DNA from: Bacteriovoracaceae bacterium
GTDB taxonomy: Bacteria; Bdellovibrionota; Bacteriovoracia; Bacteriovoracales; Bacteriovoracaceae
DNA: 17,668 bases
Reading direction: 5' to 3'
Assembly: GCA_947448095.1 (NCBI GenBank)
Contig: CANFNN010000024.1
Coordinates: 1-17,668, forward strand
Made by a program: the position numbers and the translations under genes. Below the pieces are notes generated by a model. The model was given only the letters and a program-made list of their open reading frames with translations. It searched no databases and was not told the origin of the DNA. Every line of letters begins with the position of its first letter. Position 1 is the first letter of the stretch. Positions 1-7,001 of the stretch are shown piece by piece.

Positions 1-521
1 CTGATTGAACCTTCAGGAAGCACTGAACTTGTTGCCTGATGAATGATTTCAAAAAGTTTACGGTTGGAATAATGGGCTTCTTTTCCACCTTTAAGAATGA
101 TGGCATTGCCCGATTTTATGGCGAGTGCTGAACCATCAACTACGACGTTGGGACGAGATTCAAAAATCATTCCGATAACACCTAAGGGAATTCGTTGTTT
201 TTGAATAATCAGACCATCGGGACGAGTGCGGGATTCAGTAATCATACCCACCACTTGATTTTGATTGGCGACACTTGAGCACATGGCAGATAAGTCTGTG
301 ATGCTTTTTGAGGTGAGTGTGAGTCGGTCAATCATTGAACTTGAGAGTTTGTTTTTCTCTGCTTCTTCAAGATCTTTTCGGTTCTCAATAAGGATTTCTT
401 CTTTATGGGTCAGAAGTGCTTTCGAGATAGCATCCAGTGCAGTTAAGCGCATTTCTTCTGAAAAACCTTGAAGTTTAAGGCTGGCTTCTTTGGCCTTGAT
501 CGCTATTTCAAGAACACTCAT
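1..521 (-). CDS. proA: Gamma-glutamyl phosphate reductase, N-terminal part (cut by window edge)
   Basis: This is the NADPH-dependent enzyme that reduces gamma-glutamyl phosphate to glutamate semialdehyde, the second step of proline synthesis, acting in the cytoplasm. The reverse strand reads from an ATG at 521 without a stop to the left edge, giving about 173 residues of a family that is usually near 415. The protein begins MSVLEIAIKAKEASLKL and contains PLGVIGMIFESRPNVVVD followed by SGNAIILKGGKEA, the nucleotide-binding signature of ProA. The catalytic cysteine lies in the missing part. The start codon overlaps the proB stop as ATGA (518-521), so translation is probably coupled to proB, and a GGACGA sequence within the proB end may serve as ribosome site. 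Identification is firm; whether the rest of the gene is intact cannot be seen. Confidence 0.95.
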   Translation of the reverse strand, partial: MSVLEIAIKAKEASLKLQGFSEEMRLTALDAISKALLTHKEEILIENRKDLEEAEKNKLSSSMIDRLTLTSKSITDLSAMCSSVANQNQVVGMITESRTRPDGLIIQKQRIPLGVIGMIFESRPNVVVDGSALAIKSGNAIILKGGKEAHYSNRKLFEIIHQATSSVLPEGSI

Positions 522-1624
522 AGCTCGTCCTTTTTCAGCAGAAGGTTGTCTTTATGGATCGCCACTTTTGAATACACGTATTCCAAAAGATCATTTAGTT
601 CGGCAGATTTTTTTCCCTTAATGAGATCAAGCTCCTTAGCCGAGTATTCAGATAAACCAACTGCTAAAATTTTACTCTTATGGCGAATTTGAATAACTTC
701 TCCACGCTTAAATTTACCTTGAACTTTTTTAATACCAACAGGAAGCAGGGAAGTGTGACTATCAAGAAGAGCATTGGAAGCTCCCTCATCTACAACCACA
801 TAACAATCATTTTTGACCATGGTGGAAAGCCAGGATTTTCGGCGAGATTTCTGCCGAATGGGATTGCCTTTAAAAATCGTTCCACCTTTTTGATCAAGTA
901 GTCTTGAAACCGCGTTCTCTTCCAAAAATGTGCCTAAGATGACATCGACTCCAAGAGGAGTCAATTTTCTTACGGCCTTTAGTTTGGTTTCCATTCCGCC
1001 ACGACCAACACTTGTTTTGGTCGCAATTTTAACGGTAGAAAAATCATCTCGAAAATCAATCTCTTCAAAACGCTTGGCATCTAGCTCTTTAGGGTTCTTA
1101 TCAAATAGACCATCAGCTTCGGATAAAAGGATTAATTTTTCTGCATCAGAAGCTTCCGTCATCATCACGGCAAGTTGATCATTATCACCGACTGTAATTT
1201 CTTCAAAAGAAACCGTATCATTTTCATTCACAATGGGGAGAATGCCATTTTCAAGAAGTTGGTTAATGGTATTTCGAATATTTAAAAAACGTTTGCGTTC
1301 TTTGAAGTCTTCATGCGTGACAAGAATTTGAGCGCAGGGCCAGCTGAATTCAGAAAGCACATCAATATAGGCCTTCATAAGAAGTGGCTGGCCCACGGCC
1401 GCTGAGGCCTGCTGAAAAGAAATCATCATTTTTTTTTCGTCTGGTTTTTTTATCAGACCTTTGGCGGTATTAATCGCCCCGGAAGAAATGAGAATAGGCA
1501 GATACCCTAGTACCTTCAGTGCATGAAGATCAGTGATGATACTCTTTATTTTTGACAGGCTTACGCCACCTTTTTCATCGGTAACGGCGAGGGATCCCAC
1601 TTTAACTACTATCCGGTGTTTCAT
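518..1624 (-). CDS. proB: Glutamate 5-kinase with C-terminal PUA domain
   Basis: ProB phosphorylates glutamate with ATP to give gamma-glutamyl phosphate, the first and usually feedback-controlled step of proline synthesis. The 368-residue protein has the expected two-part build. An amino-acid-kinase domain (about 1-255) shows VVKVGS at 6-11, ISSGA near 46-50, NENDTV at 133-138, GDNDQLA at 146-152 and GGMETKLKA around 209-217. A C-terminal PUA domain (about 270-350) includes VVVDEGASNALLDSHTSLLP. The length matches the PUA-bearing ProB type. The start is supported by AAGGA seven bases upstream of the ATG. It is followed by proA with a 4-nt overlap, so the two are one transcription unit. No proC is present in the window. 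The motif after SSGA reads INTAKG rather than the common AAG form, which is probably lineage variation. Confidence 0.95.
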   Translation of the reverse strand: MKHRIVVKVGSLAVTDEKGGVSLSKIKSIITDLHALKVLGYLPILISSGAINTAKGLIKKPDEKKMMISFQQASAAVGQPLLMKAYIDVLSEFSWPCAQILVTHEDFKERKRFLNIRNTINQLLENGILPIVNENDTVSFEEITVGDNDQLAVMMTEASDAEKLILLSEADGLFDKNPKELDAKRFEEIDFRDDFSTVKIATKTSVGRGGMETKLKAVRKLTPLGVDVILGTFLEENAVSRLLDQKGGTIFKGNPIRQKSRRKSWLSTMVKNDCYVVVDEGASNALLDSHTSLLPVGIKKVQGKFKRGEVIQIRHKSKILAVGLSEYSAKELDLIKGKKSAELNDLLEYVYSKVAIHKDNLLLKKDEL

Positions 1625-1751
1625 GTCTCATCCTTGGAGTTAGGATTTTATCAGTAAATTGAAGGTATTGCAGAGGAGATTTTTTATATCTTGCCATGAA
1701 GCTTCGCGTAATGATTTCATAAGTTGTGGTTATTAGCTTTAAAGGAAATTC

Positions 1752-2606
1752 ATGCGAGTGCTTAGTCTTTTGATCTTCATTTCATTCGGTGCTTTGGCGC
1801 AAGACTACACACTCTACCAGGCCGAAAACGATCATTTTCAAAATTATACCCGCGAAGAATTGATGGAGCGAATCGGCGAGTCCAGTTCGCTTTTGCCTCA
1901 TTATGCGTGCAATGGGCGTGATGAATTGGATGTTTTTTGGCCTGCCGTTCGTCAAAATGAAGTAGAAAACTCGCTTCGAATCAACTTTTACAAAAGTGAT
2001 GAAAAGATTTTTTATAGGAAGGGTCAATACTTTAAACTGAATGGTGAAATTCAATCGGATCTTAGTAATGAATTCGTGGCTTCCGTAGCTTTGGCCTTAG
2101 AAAAGATTGAGGCGATGCCTGAAGGTCAGAAGTTACTCAGGCAGCTTGAGCGGTCTCACTTTCCTTTAAGTATTGGACACGGAAATAATTCCTTTAATCC
2201 GCGCGATAATGCTGGTGTCAGCTACCGCGGGATTTATCAAGCAAGTGCACTTGCTATTTTTCATACTGGTCGAATGACCAATGAAAATGTTCCCTTCCAG
2301 AGCCTTGGAACAGGAGGAACCATAAATTGGAATCCCAAGACTGAGGGACTTCTACCACACATCGCTCTGGCGCATGAGATGTTTCATGCCTTCGATTCTA
2401 TCCGTGGGCTTTTAGATATGAGATTTGTTCAAGGTGAAAAGTACGAATTCACTCAAGTCTCTGAATACCGCGCTGTTTATTTTGAAAACTTGACCCGTAA
2501 GGCTTCGGGCGTGGGGTATCGAACTCATTATGGAGAGGATCAAACGGGTCCGGGAGTTTTAGATGAACTCGGCGAACCCATTAAGATACCTTCACCGTGT
2601 CTTTAA
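1752..2606 (+). CDS. Exported M91-like (NleD-type) zinc metallopeptidase
   Basis: This is probably a secreted zinc peptidase. The 284-residue product begins with a short Sec signal peptide (MRVLSLLIFISFGALAQ, likely cleaved after ALA). A zinc-binding HExxH motif is present as LAHEMFHAFD (H208, E209, H212), with a downstream Glu in VSEYRAVYFEN (E238) as candidate third ligand. The preceding GTGGTINWNP and the following RKASGVGYRTHYG also resemble the layout I recall for peptidase family M91, whose known member NleD is a type III effector that cuts host kinases. Cys53 and Cys283 could form a disulfide. The start is supported by AAAGGA five bases upstream of the ATG. It diverges from proB and converges on scoB, sharing a TTAA with the scoB stop. 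The family assignment is from motifs only; the substrate is unknown, and cell-wall, prey or self proteins are all possible. Confidence 0.7.
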   Translation: MRVLSLLIFISFGALAQDYTLYQAENDHFQNYTREELMERIGESSSLLPHYACNGRDELDVFWPAVRQNEVENSLRINFYKSDEKIFYRKGQYFKLNGEIQSDLSNEFVASVALALEKIEAMPEGQKLLRQLERSHFPLSIGHGNNSFNPRDNAGVSYRGIYQASALAIFHTGRMTNENVPFQSLGTGGTINWNPKTEGLLPHIALAHEMFHAFDSIRGLLDMRFVQGEKYEFTQVSEYRAVYFENLTRKASGVGYRTHYGEDQTGPGVLDELGEPIKIPSPCL

Positions 2607-3259
2607 AAAGTCATCTCAGGAACATTGGCCGGAATTACTAGTTCTGCTTCAGTCAATTTTTTGATCTCTTCAACTGAAACTCCCGGAGCTCTTTCAAGTA
2701 AATGAAATTTTCCATTATCTAGCTTGAGAACCGCTAAATCCGTTACTACGAGCTTCACACAGTTCACTCCAGTTAATGGTAGTGAGCATTTATTCAAAAT
2801 TTTAGAAGCTCCATCTTTAGAAGCGTGAGACATAGCAACGATAATATTTTCTGCTCCGGCCACTAGATCCATTGCTCCACCCATGCCTTTAACGAGTTTG
2901 CCTGGAATCATCCAGCTCGCTAAAGCACCCGTTGAATCGACTTCAAATGCGCCCAGGACTGTAAGATCCACATGTCCTCCACGAATCATGGCAAATGAAT
3001 CGGCGGATGAGAAAAAGGCGGCTCCCTTAATTACTGTGACAGTTTGTTTGCCGGCATTGATGAGATCCGCATCGACTGTTTCTTCTGTTGGGAATTCTCC
3101 CATTCCAAGGATTCCGTTCTCGCTTTGAAGCATCACTTCCATTCCTTTGGGAATGTAGTTTGCGACCAGAGTCGGAATTCCAATCCCAAGATTCACGTAG
3201 TAGCCGTCTTTAAGTTCACGAGCGATACGCATTGCAATTTGATCACGTGAGAGTGCCAT
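2603..3259 (-). CDS. scoB: 3-oxoacid CoA-transferase subunit B
   Basis: This is the beta subunit of succinyl-CoA:3-oxoacid CoA-transferase, which moves CoA from succinyl-CoA to acetoacetate or a related 3-oxoacid so that it can enter central metabolism. The 218-residue protein has the family pattern: VNLGIGIPTLVANYIP (22-37), the SENGILGMGEFP motif (46-57) in which Glu47 is the expected catalytic residue that forms the enzyme-CoA thioester, and GAMDLVAGAENIIVAMSH further on. The length is normal. The start is backed by AAGGA six bases upstream of the ATG. It follows scoA by 12 bases in the same operon. Its TAA stop overlaps that of the convergent peptidase gene, so there is no room for a terminator between them. 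Related AtoA or PcaJ transferases are close relatives, so the exact acid is not settled. Confidence 0.93.
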   Translation of the reverse strand: MALSRDQIAMRIARELKDGYYVNLGIGIPTLVANYIPKGMEVMLQSENGILGMGEFPTEETVDADLINAGKQTVTVIKGAAFFSSADSFAMIRGGHVDLTVLGAFEVDSTGALASWMIPGKLVKGMGGAMDLVAGAENIIVAMSHASKDGASKILNKCSLPLTGVNCVKLVVTDLAVLKLDNGKFHLLERAPGVSVEEIKKLTEAELVIPANVPEMTF

Positions 3260-3271
3260 ATATATTCCTTC

Positions 3272-3973
3272 TTACTTTTTAATTGTTTTTTGTTCGATAC
3301 GTTTTTCAAAGCTGCCTTTGATTAAACGGTCTACATAAATACCTGGGACGTGAATAAAATTTGGATCAAGCTCTCCTGGCTCCACAATCTCTTCTACTTC
3401 TACGACTGTTATTTTTCCTGCGGTTGCAATCATGGGATTAAAATTCGCGGCCGTCTTTCTGAAAATGAGATTTCCAAAAGTGTCGGCTTTCCAAGCTTTC
3501 ACCAAAGCAAAATCGGCCTTCGGAAAAGCTTTCTCCATAATATAAGGCCTACCATCAAACATTTTTACGTCTTTGCCTTCTGCAATCAGAGTTCCGTATC
3601 CAGTAGCAGTAAAAAAACCTGGAATTCCTGCCCCAGCGGCACGAATTTTTTCGGCCAATGTCCCTTGGGGAGTCAGCTCGAGCTCGAGTTCGCCTGAAAG
3701 GACTTGTTTTTCAAACAGCGCATTTTCACCGACGTAGCTTGAAATCATTTTTTTGATTTGTTTTTTTTCGAGTAAAATACCAAGACCAAATCCATCCACG
3801 CCTGCATTGTTGGAAATACAAGTGAGGCCTTTCGTTCCTTTGTCGTAAATTTTTTTGATTAGATTTTCTGGTATTCCACAGAGGCCAAAGCCTCCTACCA
3901 TCAAGAGCATGTTATCTTGAAGTCCCGCTAAAGCTTCGTCATAACTTTTCACGACTTTATTAAATCCAGGCAT
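3272..3973 (-). CDS. scoA: 3-oxoacid CoA-transferase subunit A
   Basis: This is the alpha subunit partner of the downstream scoB product; together they form the heteromeric class I CoA-transferase used in acetoacetate activation. The 233-residue protein opens MPGFNKVVKSYDEAL and carries the CoA-transferase signature GGFGLCGIPENLI at 27-39, followed by ISNNAGVDGFGLGILL and SYVGENALFEKQ, all typical of ScoA. I chose the ATG at 3973, not the in-frame ATG eight codons upstream at 3997, because AAAGGAG sits six bases before it and family members start near this point. The ribosome site is part of the perfect palindrome GGAGATCTCC (3974-3983). The gene lies 40 bases after the ceramidase-like gene and 12 bases before scoB, so all three are probably co-transcribed. 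Confidence 0.93.
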   Translation of the reverse strand: MPGFNKVVKSYDEALAGLQDNMLLMVGGFGLCGIPENLIKKIYDKGTKGLTCISNNAGVDGFGLGILLEKKQIKKMISSYVGENALFEKQVLSGELELELTPQGTLAEKIRAAGAGIPGFFTATGYGTLIAEGKDVKMFDGRPYIMEKAFPKADFALVKAWKADTFGNLIFRKTAANFNPMIATAGKITVVEVEEIVEPGELDPNFIHVPGIYVDRLIKGSFEKRIEQKTIKK

Positions 3974-3983
3974 GGAGATCTCC
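3974..3983 (-). promoter_or_regulatory. scoA ribosome-binding site within a perfect palindrome
   Basis: The minus strand reads AAAGGAGATCTCC directly before the scoA ATG. GGAG is a strong Shine-Dalgarno core with six bases to the start, and it decides the start at 3973 over the upstream ATG at 3997. The ten bases GGAGATCTCC are self-complementary; as RNA they could form only a three-base-pair stem, so a regulatory role is possible but weak. Confidence 0.6.
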
Positions 3984-4013
3984 TTTAAATAGTACATTAT
4001 GTCGAGGTCAGGC

Positions 4014-4736
4014 CTAAGCTTGGGGCTTAAGAGTATCCTGTGAGTAGTGCTTGTAAATGGTCACCATGCCAATTGCTGCAATCCAGTGCCAAACAGCATG
4101 ACCTTGAGAGAACCAGCCATGCGCATTTGGGTGACACCAAAACCGCGAACCATCTGAAATGGAAAAGCCAAAAGCGATAACTAAAAATCCAATAGTCGCT
4201 ACAAACCACCCGTATTGAATTTTAACTATTTTTCTGGCCATGAATTCAGTCGCAATAATGATCAGACCAGAAATAAGTACGATGACTTGAAATTTTATCT
4301 CGGAAACATACATCGCATGCATCATCACCGTATAAACTGAGGCGAGTCCCAGATTAAACCAAAGGAGTTGATTGGATTTCAACTTACCTAATCGGATCAA
4401 ATTCATTCCAATTGCCCATCCCACAAATAAAAACATGCCTAGGAAATCTAGAATCTGAGATCCGTAAAAATTCGACATGTGGTAGAAAAGCGACATGGCA
4501 CCCATGAAGAAAATGATGGGAGCGAACTGTTTTAAATTAGCATTGTGTTTATTTCTGTAAGCGAAGTATCCCACCACTAGGGCGGCAATCAGGTAGCCTA
4601 AATTGGACCAAGTATTAGCGGGCTCAGAAATCCACTGACACAAAGTTTCTTCGCACCACTTGATATTAGGTGCGCCAGTTTGTTCAGTTGTTTCGTACCA
4701 TGGGCACATTGGCCCATGGGGATTAGGATAAGCCAT
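4014..4736 (-). CDS. CREST-family membrane hydrolase, alkaline ceramidase-like
   Basis: This is a predicted multi-pass membrane protein of 240 residues with roughly seven hydrophobic segments (for example about 45-60, 71-84, 96-112, 126-142, 148-163, 177-193, 214-228). Catalytic residues of alkaline ceramidases are reproduced with the spacing I recall for human ACER3 (S77, H81, D92, H217, H221). Here these are Ser82-x3-His86, Asp97 eleven residues later, and the C-terminal pair His213-x3-His217 in GHAVWH. The N-terminal KWCEE...EPANTWSNLGY matches the DWCE...NTxSN entry motif, although the first calcium-site Asp is Lys. It is therefore likely a zinc-dependent hydrolase cleaving an amide in ceramide or a similar lipid in the inner membrane. 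Its ATG overlaps the endonuclease stop by one base (TAATG), so translation is coupled to that gene; scoA follows after 40 bases. The substrate is inferred; other CREST proteins act on other lipids or are receptors. Confidence 0.72.
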   Translation of the reverse strand: MAYPNPHGPMCPWYETTEQTGAPNIKWCEETLCQWISEPANTWSNLGYLIAALVVGYFAYRNKHNANLKQFAPIIFFMGAMSLFYHMSNFYGSQILDFLGMFLFVGWAIGMNLIRLGKLKSNQLLWFNLGLASVYTVMMHAMYVSEIKFQVIVLISGLIIIATEFMARKIVKIQYGWFVATIGFLVIAFGFSISDGSRFWCHPNAHGWFSQGHAVWHWIAAIGMVTIYKHYSQDTLKPQA

Positions 4737-5569
4737 TAAAGATCAGAGATTTTTTCGACTAGTTCAGGGAAGTCGATAAAAGGGTTACGACTTTTTTGAT
4801 GAGTCGCAATGGCTTCATGACGAGATTTTTCGTTTGCATCAATAGGATCTGCTTTGTGCCATAAACGAAGTATCATTTCTTCGGCAGGACCGATGAAAAG
4901 ATTATAGCGTGTCGCGAAGTAGAAAAGTGAACGGGCCACATTCCCACGGTGCTCAACTGGAGGCGTGAAAATGAAGTTACCGCTGATGTCACCTAACTGT
5001 GAGTGACTGCAGTCTTGAACGTTAAGTTCATCATGATGGTCACCAATGTCTCCAAATTCCCAATTCGCGCGACGGCCATTTGCGCCTGAATCAGTAGGGT
5101 AGAGGTGATGGAGATCAGATTTTTGAGTATTTTTGTCAAAGTTCCCATTGAACTTACTTTGTGGCCAAGTATGTTCGATGTTTACAATGCTTCCCATATT
5201 GGAAATATCAGCGACTTCTTTAAAGTGAATTTTCTTGTGACAGTAAACGTCTTCAACGAAATTTCCTTGATCATCTTTTTGAAGAAAAAGTTCGCCGAAC
5301 ATGATTTTGCGAGCATTTTCGTAACCAACGGCCGTGTGACGGTAGCAGTCTCCGTTTTGGCAGCCCGAACCAAGAAGGTCATGCTTGTTGGGAACGATGG
5401 TGTGGTCAAGATTGAGAACTTTGAAAAGAGATTCTTTAGTGACTTTGGCGGTGTAGAAAGATTCACCGTAATAAGCAAATTGCCCATTAGCAAGTTTGCG
5501 GTTTGTTTGTGAAAACAAACTGAAAGAGAAGGAGAGAAGAACTAAACACAGGATTACTGAGCTACGCAT
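4736..5569 (-). CDS. endA: Secreted endonuclease I (EndA/NucM family)
   Basis: This is an exported His-Me-finger nuclease expected to degrade DNA non-specifically in the periplasm or outside the cell. The 277-residue protein starts with a signal peptide (MRSSVILCLVLLSFSFSLFS, cleaved near residue 20). The catalytic core shows NIEHTWPQSKF (130-140, catalytic His133) and SDLHHLYPTDSGANGRRANW (151-170, metal ligand Asn164). The family's C-terminal block includes HRGNVARSLFYFATRY and WHKADPIDANEKSRH. Four cysteines (70, 75, 110, 187) could pair as disulfides, which suits an exported enzyme. The start is supported by AAGGA five bases upstream. In a predatory or scavenging cell it would supply nucleotides from foreign DNA; that role is inference. 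It is translationally coupled to the downstream ceramidase-like gene. Confidence 0.93.
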   Translation of the reverse strand: MRSSVILCLVLLSFSFSLFSQTNRKLANGQFAYYGESFYTAKVTKESLFKVLNLDHTIVPNKHDLLGSGCQNGDCYRHTAVGYENARKIMFGELFLQKDDQGNFVEDVYCHKKIHFKEVADISNMGSIVNIEHTWPQSKFNGNFDKNTQKSDLHHLYPTDSGANGRRANWEFGDIGDHHDELNVQDCSHSQLGDISGNFIFTPPVEHRGNVARSLFYFATRYNLFIGPAEEMILRLWHKADPIDANEKSRHEAIATHQKSRNPFIDFPELVEKISDL

Positions 5570-5596
5570 TCGATTCCTTTTGGAAAAATTTTCGAA

Positions 5597-5625
5597 ATGC
5601 TATGATAGCAAAACTTAGTTGTCAC
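5597..5625 (-). promoter_or_regulatory. Candidate sigma-70-type promoter for endA
   Basis: On the minus strand GTGACA (5620-5625) and TAGCAT (5597-5602) are separated by 17 bases and would start transcription around 5590, about 20 bases before the endA ATG. The match is five of six bases at -35 and four of six at -10. The -10 box overlaps the inverted repeat GCTATgATAGC (5599-5609, plus-strand notation), which could be an operator. This is a weak call by eye. Confidence 0.3.
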
Positions 5626-5644
5626 ATTAAATAAACTAATACTT

Positions 5645-6403
5645 TTAGAAAAGCTTAAGAGACGGTAACGCAACATGATGAATACGAAAATAAATCTGCA
5701 GTCCCATGGGCTGTTGGCTAGTGTGAAAGCCTCCGATGCCGTACATATAATTCGTCTTATCTTTTCTCACCTGATACATAGCGGCAAAACTTTCTTTTCT
5801 TTCTCCACTGCCTTCAAATCTTACATTTTCTATCAGCACACCTACCATTTCATTACCGAACATCTTTGCCACCAGAAGTTTTTTCTCGGTCTGAACTTCT
5901 TCTCCGGGATTTCCAATAATGACGTTTCTCCAGTCGGCCATTGGCCGTTCTCTGCTTGGAGAATGAAGATTATCAATCCGAAAATTTCCCATCACGACCC
6001 AGCCTTTATGGCCAAGGACCATTTTATTTTCGACATAGTTTCGAACGAATTCCCCGGTACACGCAACTTGATCACAATTTAAAAAAGGAAAATTGTAATT
6101 TGAGTGGAGAATTTGTCTGCCAACAGCAAAGCCATAGATAGAGATGGGATAAATTTCTAATTCGCTTTTAATGGAATTAATCACACCCGAGGTACTTGCG
6201 CCGAAAGATGGGCGAATGAGCCCATAAAGAACATCTTTAGGCTGATCTTTTTTTCCCCACATCAAAAAATTATAACCACTATCTGCGTAGAGTTCGGCCC
6301 CAAACGAAGGAAGAGTTCGGCCTTGGATGCCTCCGTTAAAATCAAATTTGGTGGGAGCTGCCCAAGCTGATAGGAGACTAAGGAAAAGAAAAAAATAAAT
6401 CAT
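5645..6403 (-). CDS. Unknown exported protein, possible outer-membrane beta-barrel
   Basis: I do not recognise this 252-residue protein. It starts with a clear signal peptide (MIYFFLFLSLLSAWA, cleavage probably after AWA at residue 15 or the next Ala). The mature part has many short stretches with alternating hydrophobic and polar residues rich in Gly, Tyr and Phe, such as GFAVGRQILHSNYNF, TNYMYGIGGFHTSQ and GLQIYFRIHHVAL. It ends in Phe, as many outer-membrane proteins do. Cys110 and Cys115 sit in a small loop and could form a disulfide. These signs suggest a beta-rich surface or outer-membrane protein. It lies 14 bases after the YkgJ-type gene and 75 bases before endA, on the same strand. 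No good ribosome site precedes the ATG (only GAGCGG), so it may depend on translation of the upstream gene. Confidence 0.6.
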   Translation of the reverse strand: MIYFFLFLSLLSAWAAPTKFDFNGGIQGRTLPSFGAELYADSGYNFLMWGKKDQPKDVLYGLIRPSFGASTSGVINSIKSELEIYPISIYGFAVGRQILHSNYNFPFLNCDQVACTGEFVRNYVENKMVLGHKGWVVMGNFRIDNLHSPSRERPMADWRNVIIGNPGEEVQTEKKLLVAKMFGNEMVGVLIENVRFEGSGERKESFAAMYQVRKDKTNYMYGIGGFHTSQQPMGLQIYFRIHHVALPSLKLF

Positions 6404-6417
6404 CCGCTCATCTTAAG

Positions 6418-6999
6418 CTATGATTCACCTTGGTACAGAGCATAAAGAGCGACTCTTTCGAGGGCCCCTTTAAGCGCTTGATTTATTGGTAGCTTGTTTT
6501 GAATGAGAGCTGGATCCAAATTGGCCATTTGATAAGACCATGTGATGAGCATAGGAGTCTTTTCCTCGGACACTCCGGATTCCCAAGTTTTAGTCAGGTC
6601 AGGATATTTTTCACGGATGAGTTTGCACACAGAGAGCGTGATCTCACGGTGCTTGTCATAGTACCCAGACACTCCAAACATGCGACAGACTGAAGGGCGC
6701 TCGTTGTAGGCGCCACAGCGGCCGAGTTTTCCGTCGCCAGAATGAGCTTCATACATCAGACAAAAATCTTGAGTAGGGCTTTCTAGCTTATCTAGCCATT
6801 CATCGAGTTTACCTTCATCCAAAAGGCGAACGGCAAGGGGGAACATTTCTAAAACAGACGCTTCTAGTTCGGGATTCGTGCAGCACTTGCCACAGCCCTC
6901 CAAGCAACTCAAGCCAGAGGCTTTTTGATAGAGAGAGAAGGTATTCCCCATTTCATCATAAATTTTTTGCAGATCTTGGGAGAAATCTCTGATATTCAT
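6418..6999 (-). CDS. YkgJ-family Cys-cluster (putative Zn/Fe-binding) protein
   Basis: This 193-residue cytoplasmic protein belongs to the YkgJ type, small proteins thought to bind zinc or an iron-sulfur centre and of unknown biochemical role. The diagnostic N-terminal cluster is CLEGCGKCC (Cys32, 36, 39, 40). Further cysteines follow at 80, 95 (GRCGAYNERPSVCRMFG, with 105) and 125, giving eight in total, and the R-C-x-x-Y...RPxxCR pattern is characteristic of the family. It is the first gene of a minus-strand run that continues through the unknown exported protein, endA, the ceramidase-like gene and scoAB. Its start is two bases from the start of the divergent methyltransferase gene, so its promoter must lie inside that gene. 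The family assignment is good and the function is unknown. Confidence 0.85.
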   Translation of the reverse strand: MNIRDFSQDLQKIYDEMGNTFSLYQKASGLSCLEGCGKCCTNPELEASVLEMFPLAVRLLDEGKLDEWLDKLESPTQDFCLMYEAHSGDGKLGRCGAYNERPSVCRMFGVSGYYDKHREITLSVCKLIREKYPDLTKTWESGVSEEKTPMLITWSYQMANLDPALIQNKLPINQALKGALERVALYALYQGES

Positions 7000-7001
7000 T
7001 A

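Noticed and set aside
1625..1751. Promoters in the divergent proB/peptidase gap
   Set aside because: TTGCCA and several AT-rich boxes exist, but no pair with acceptable spacing could be fixed on either strand.
3675..3692. CTCGAG repeat units inside scoA
   Set aside because: They simply encode an alternating Glu-Leu run (ELELEL) in the protein; too short to be a repeat element.
3974..3997. Upstream ATG (3997) as the scoA start
   Set aside because: The downstream ATG has an ideal AAAGGAG ribosome site, and the extra eight residues are not typical of ScoA.
5105..5512. 135-codon plus-strand frame opposite the endonuclease gene
   Set aside because: Antisense shadow of a firmly identified gene with no domain signal or ribosome site.
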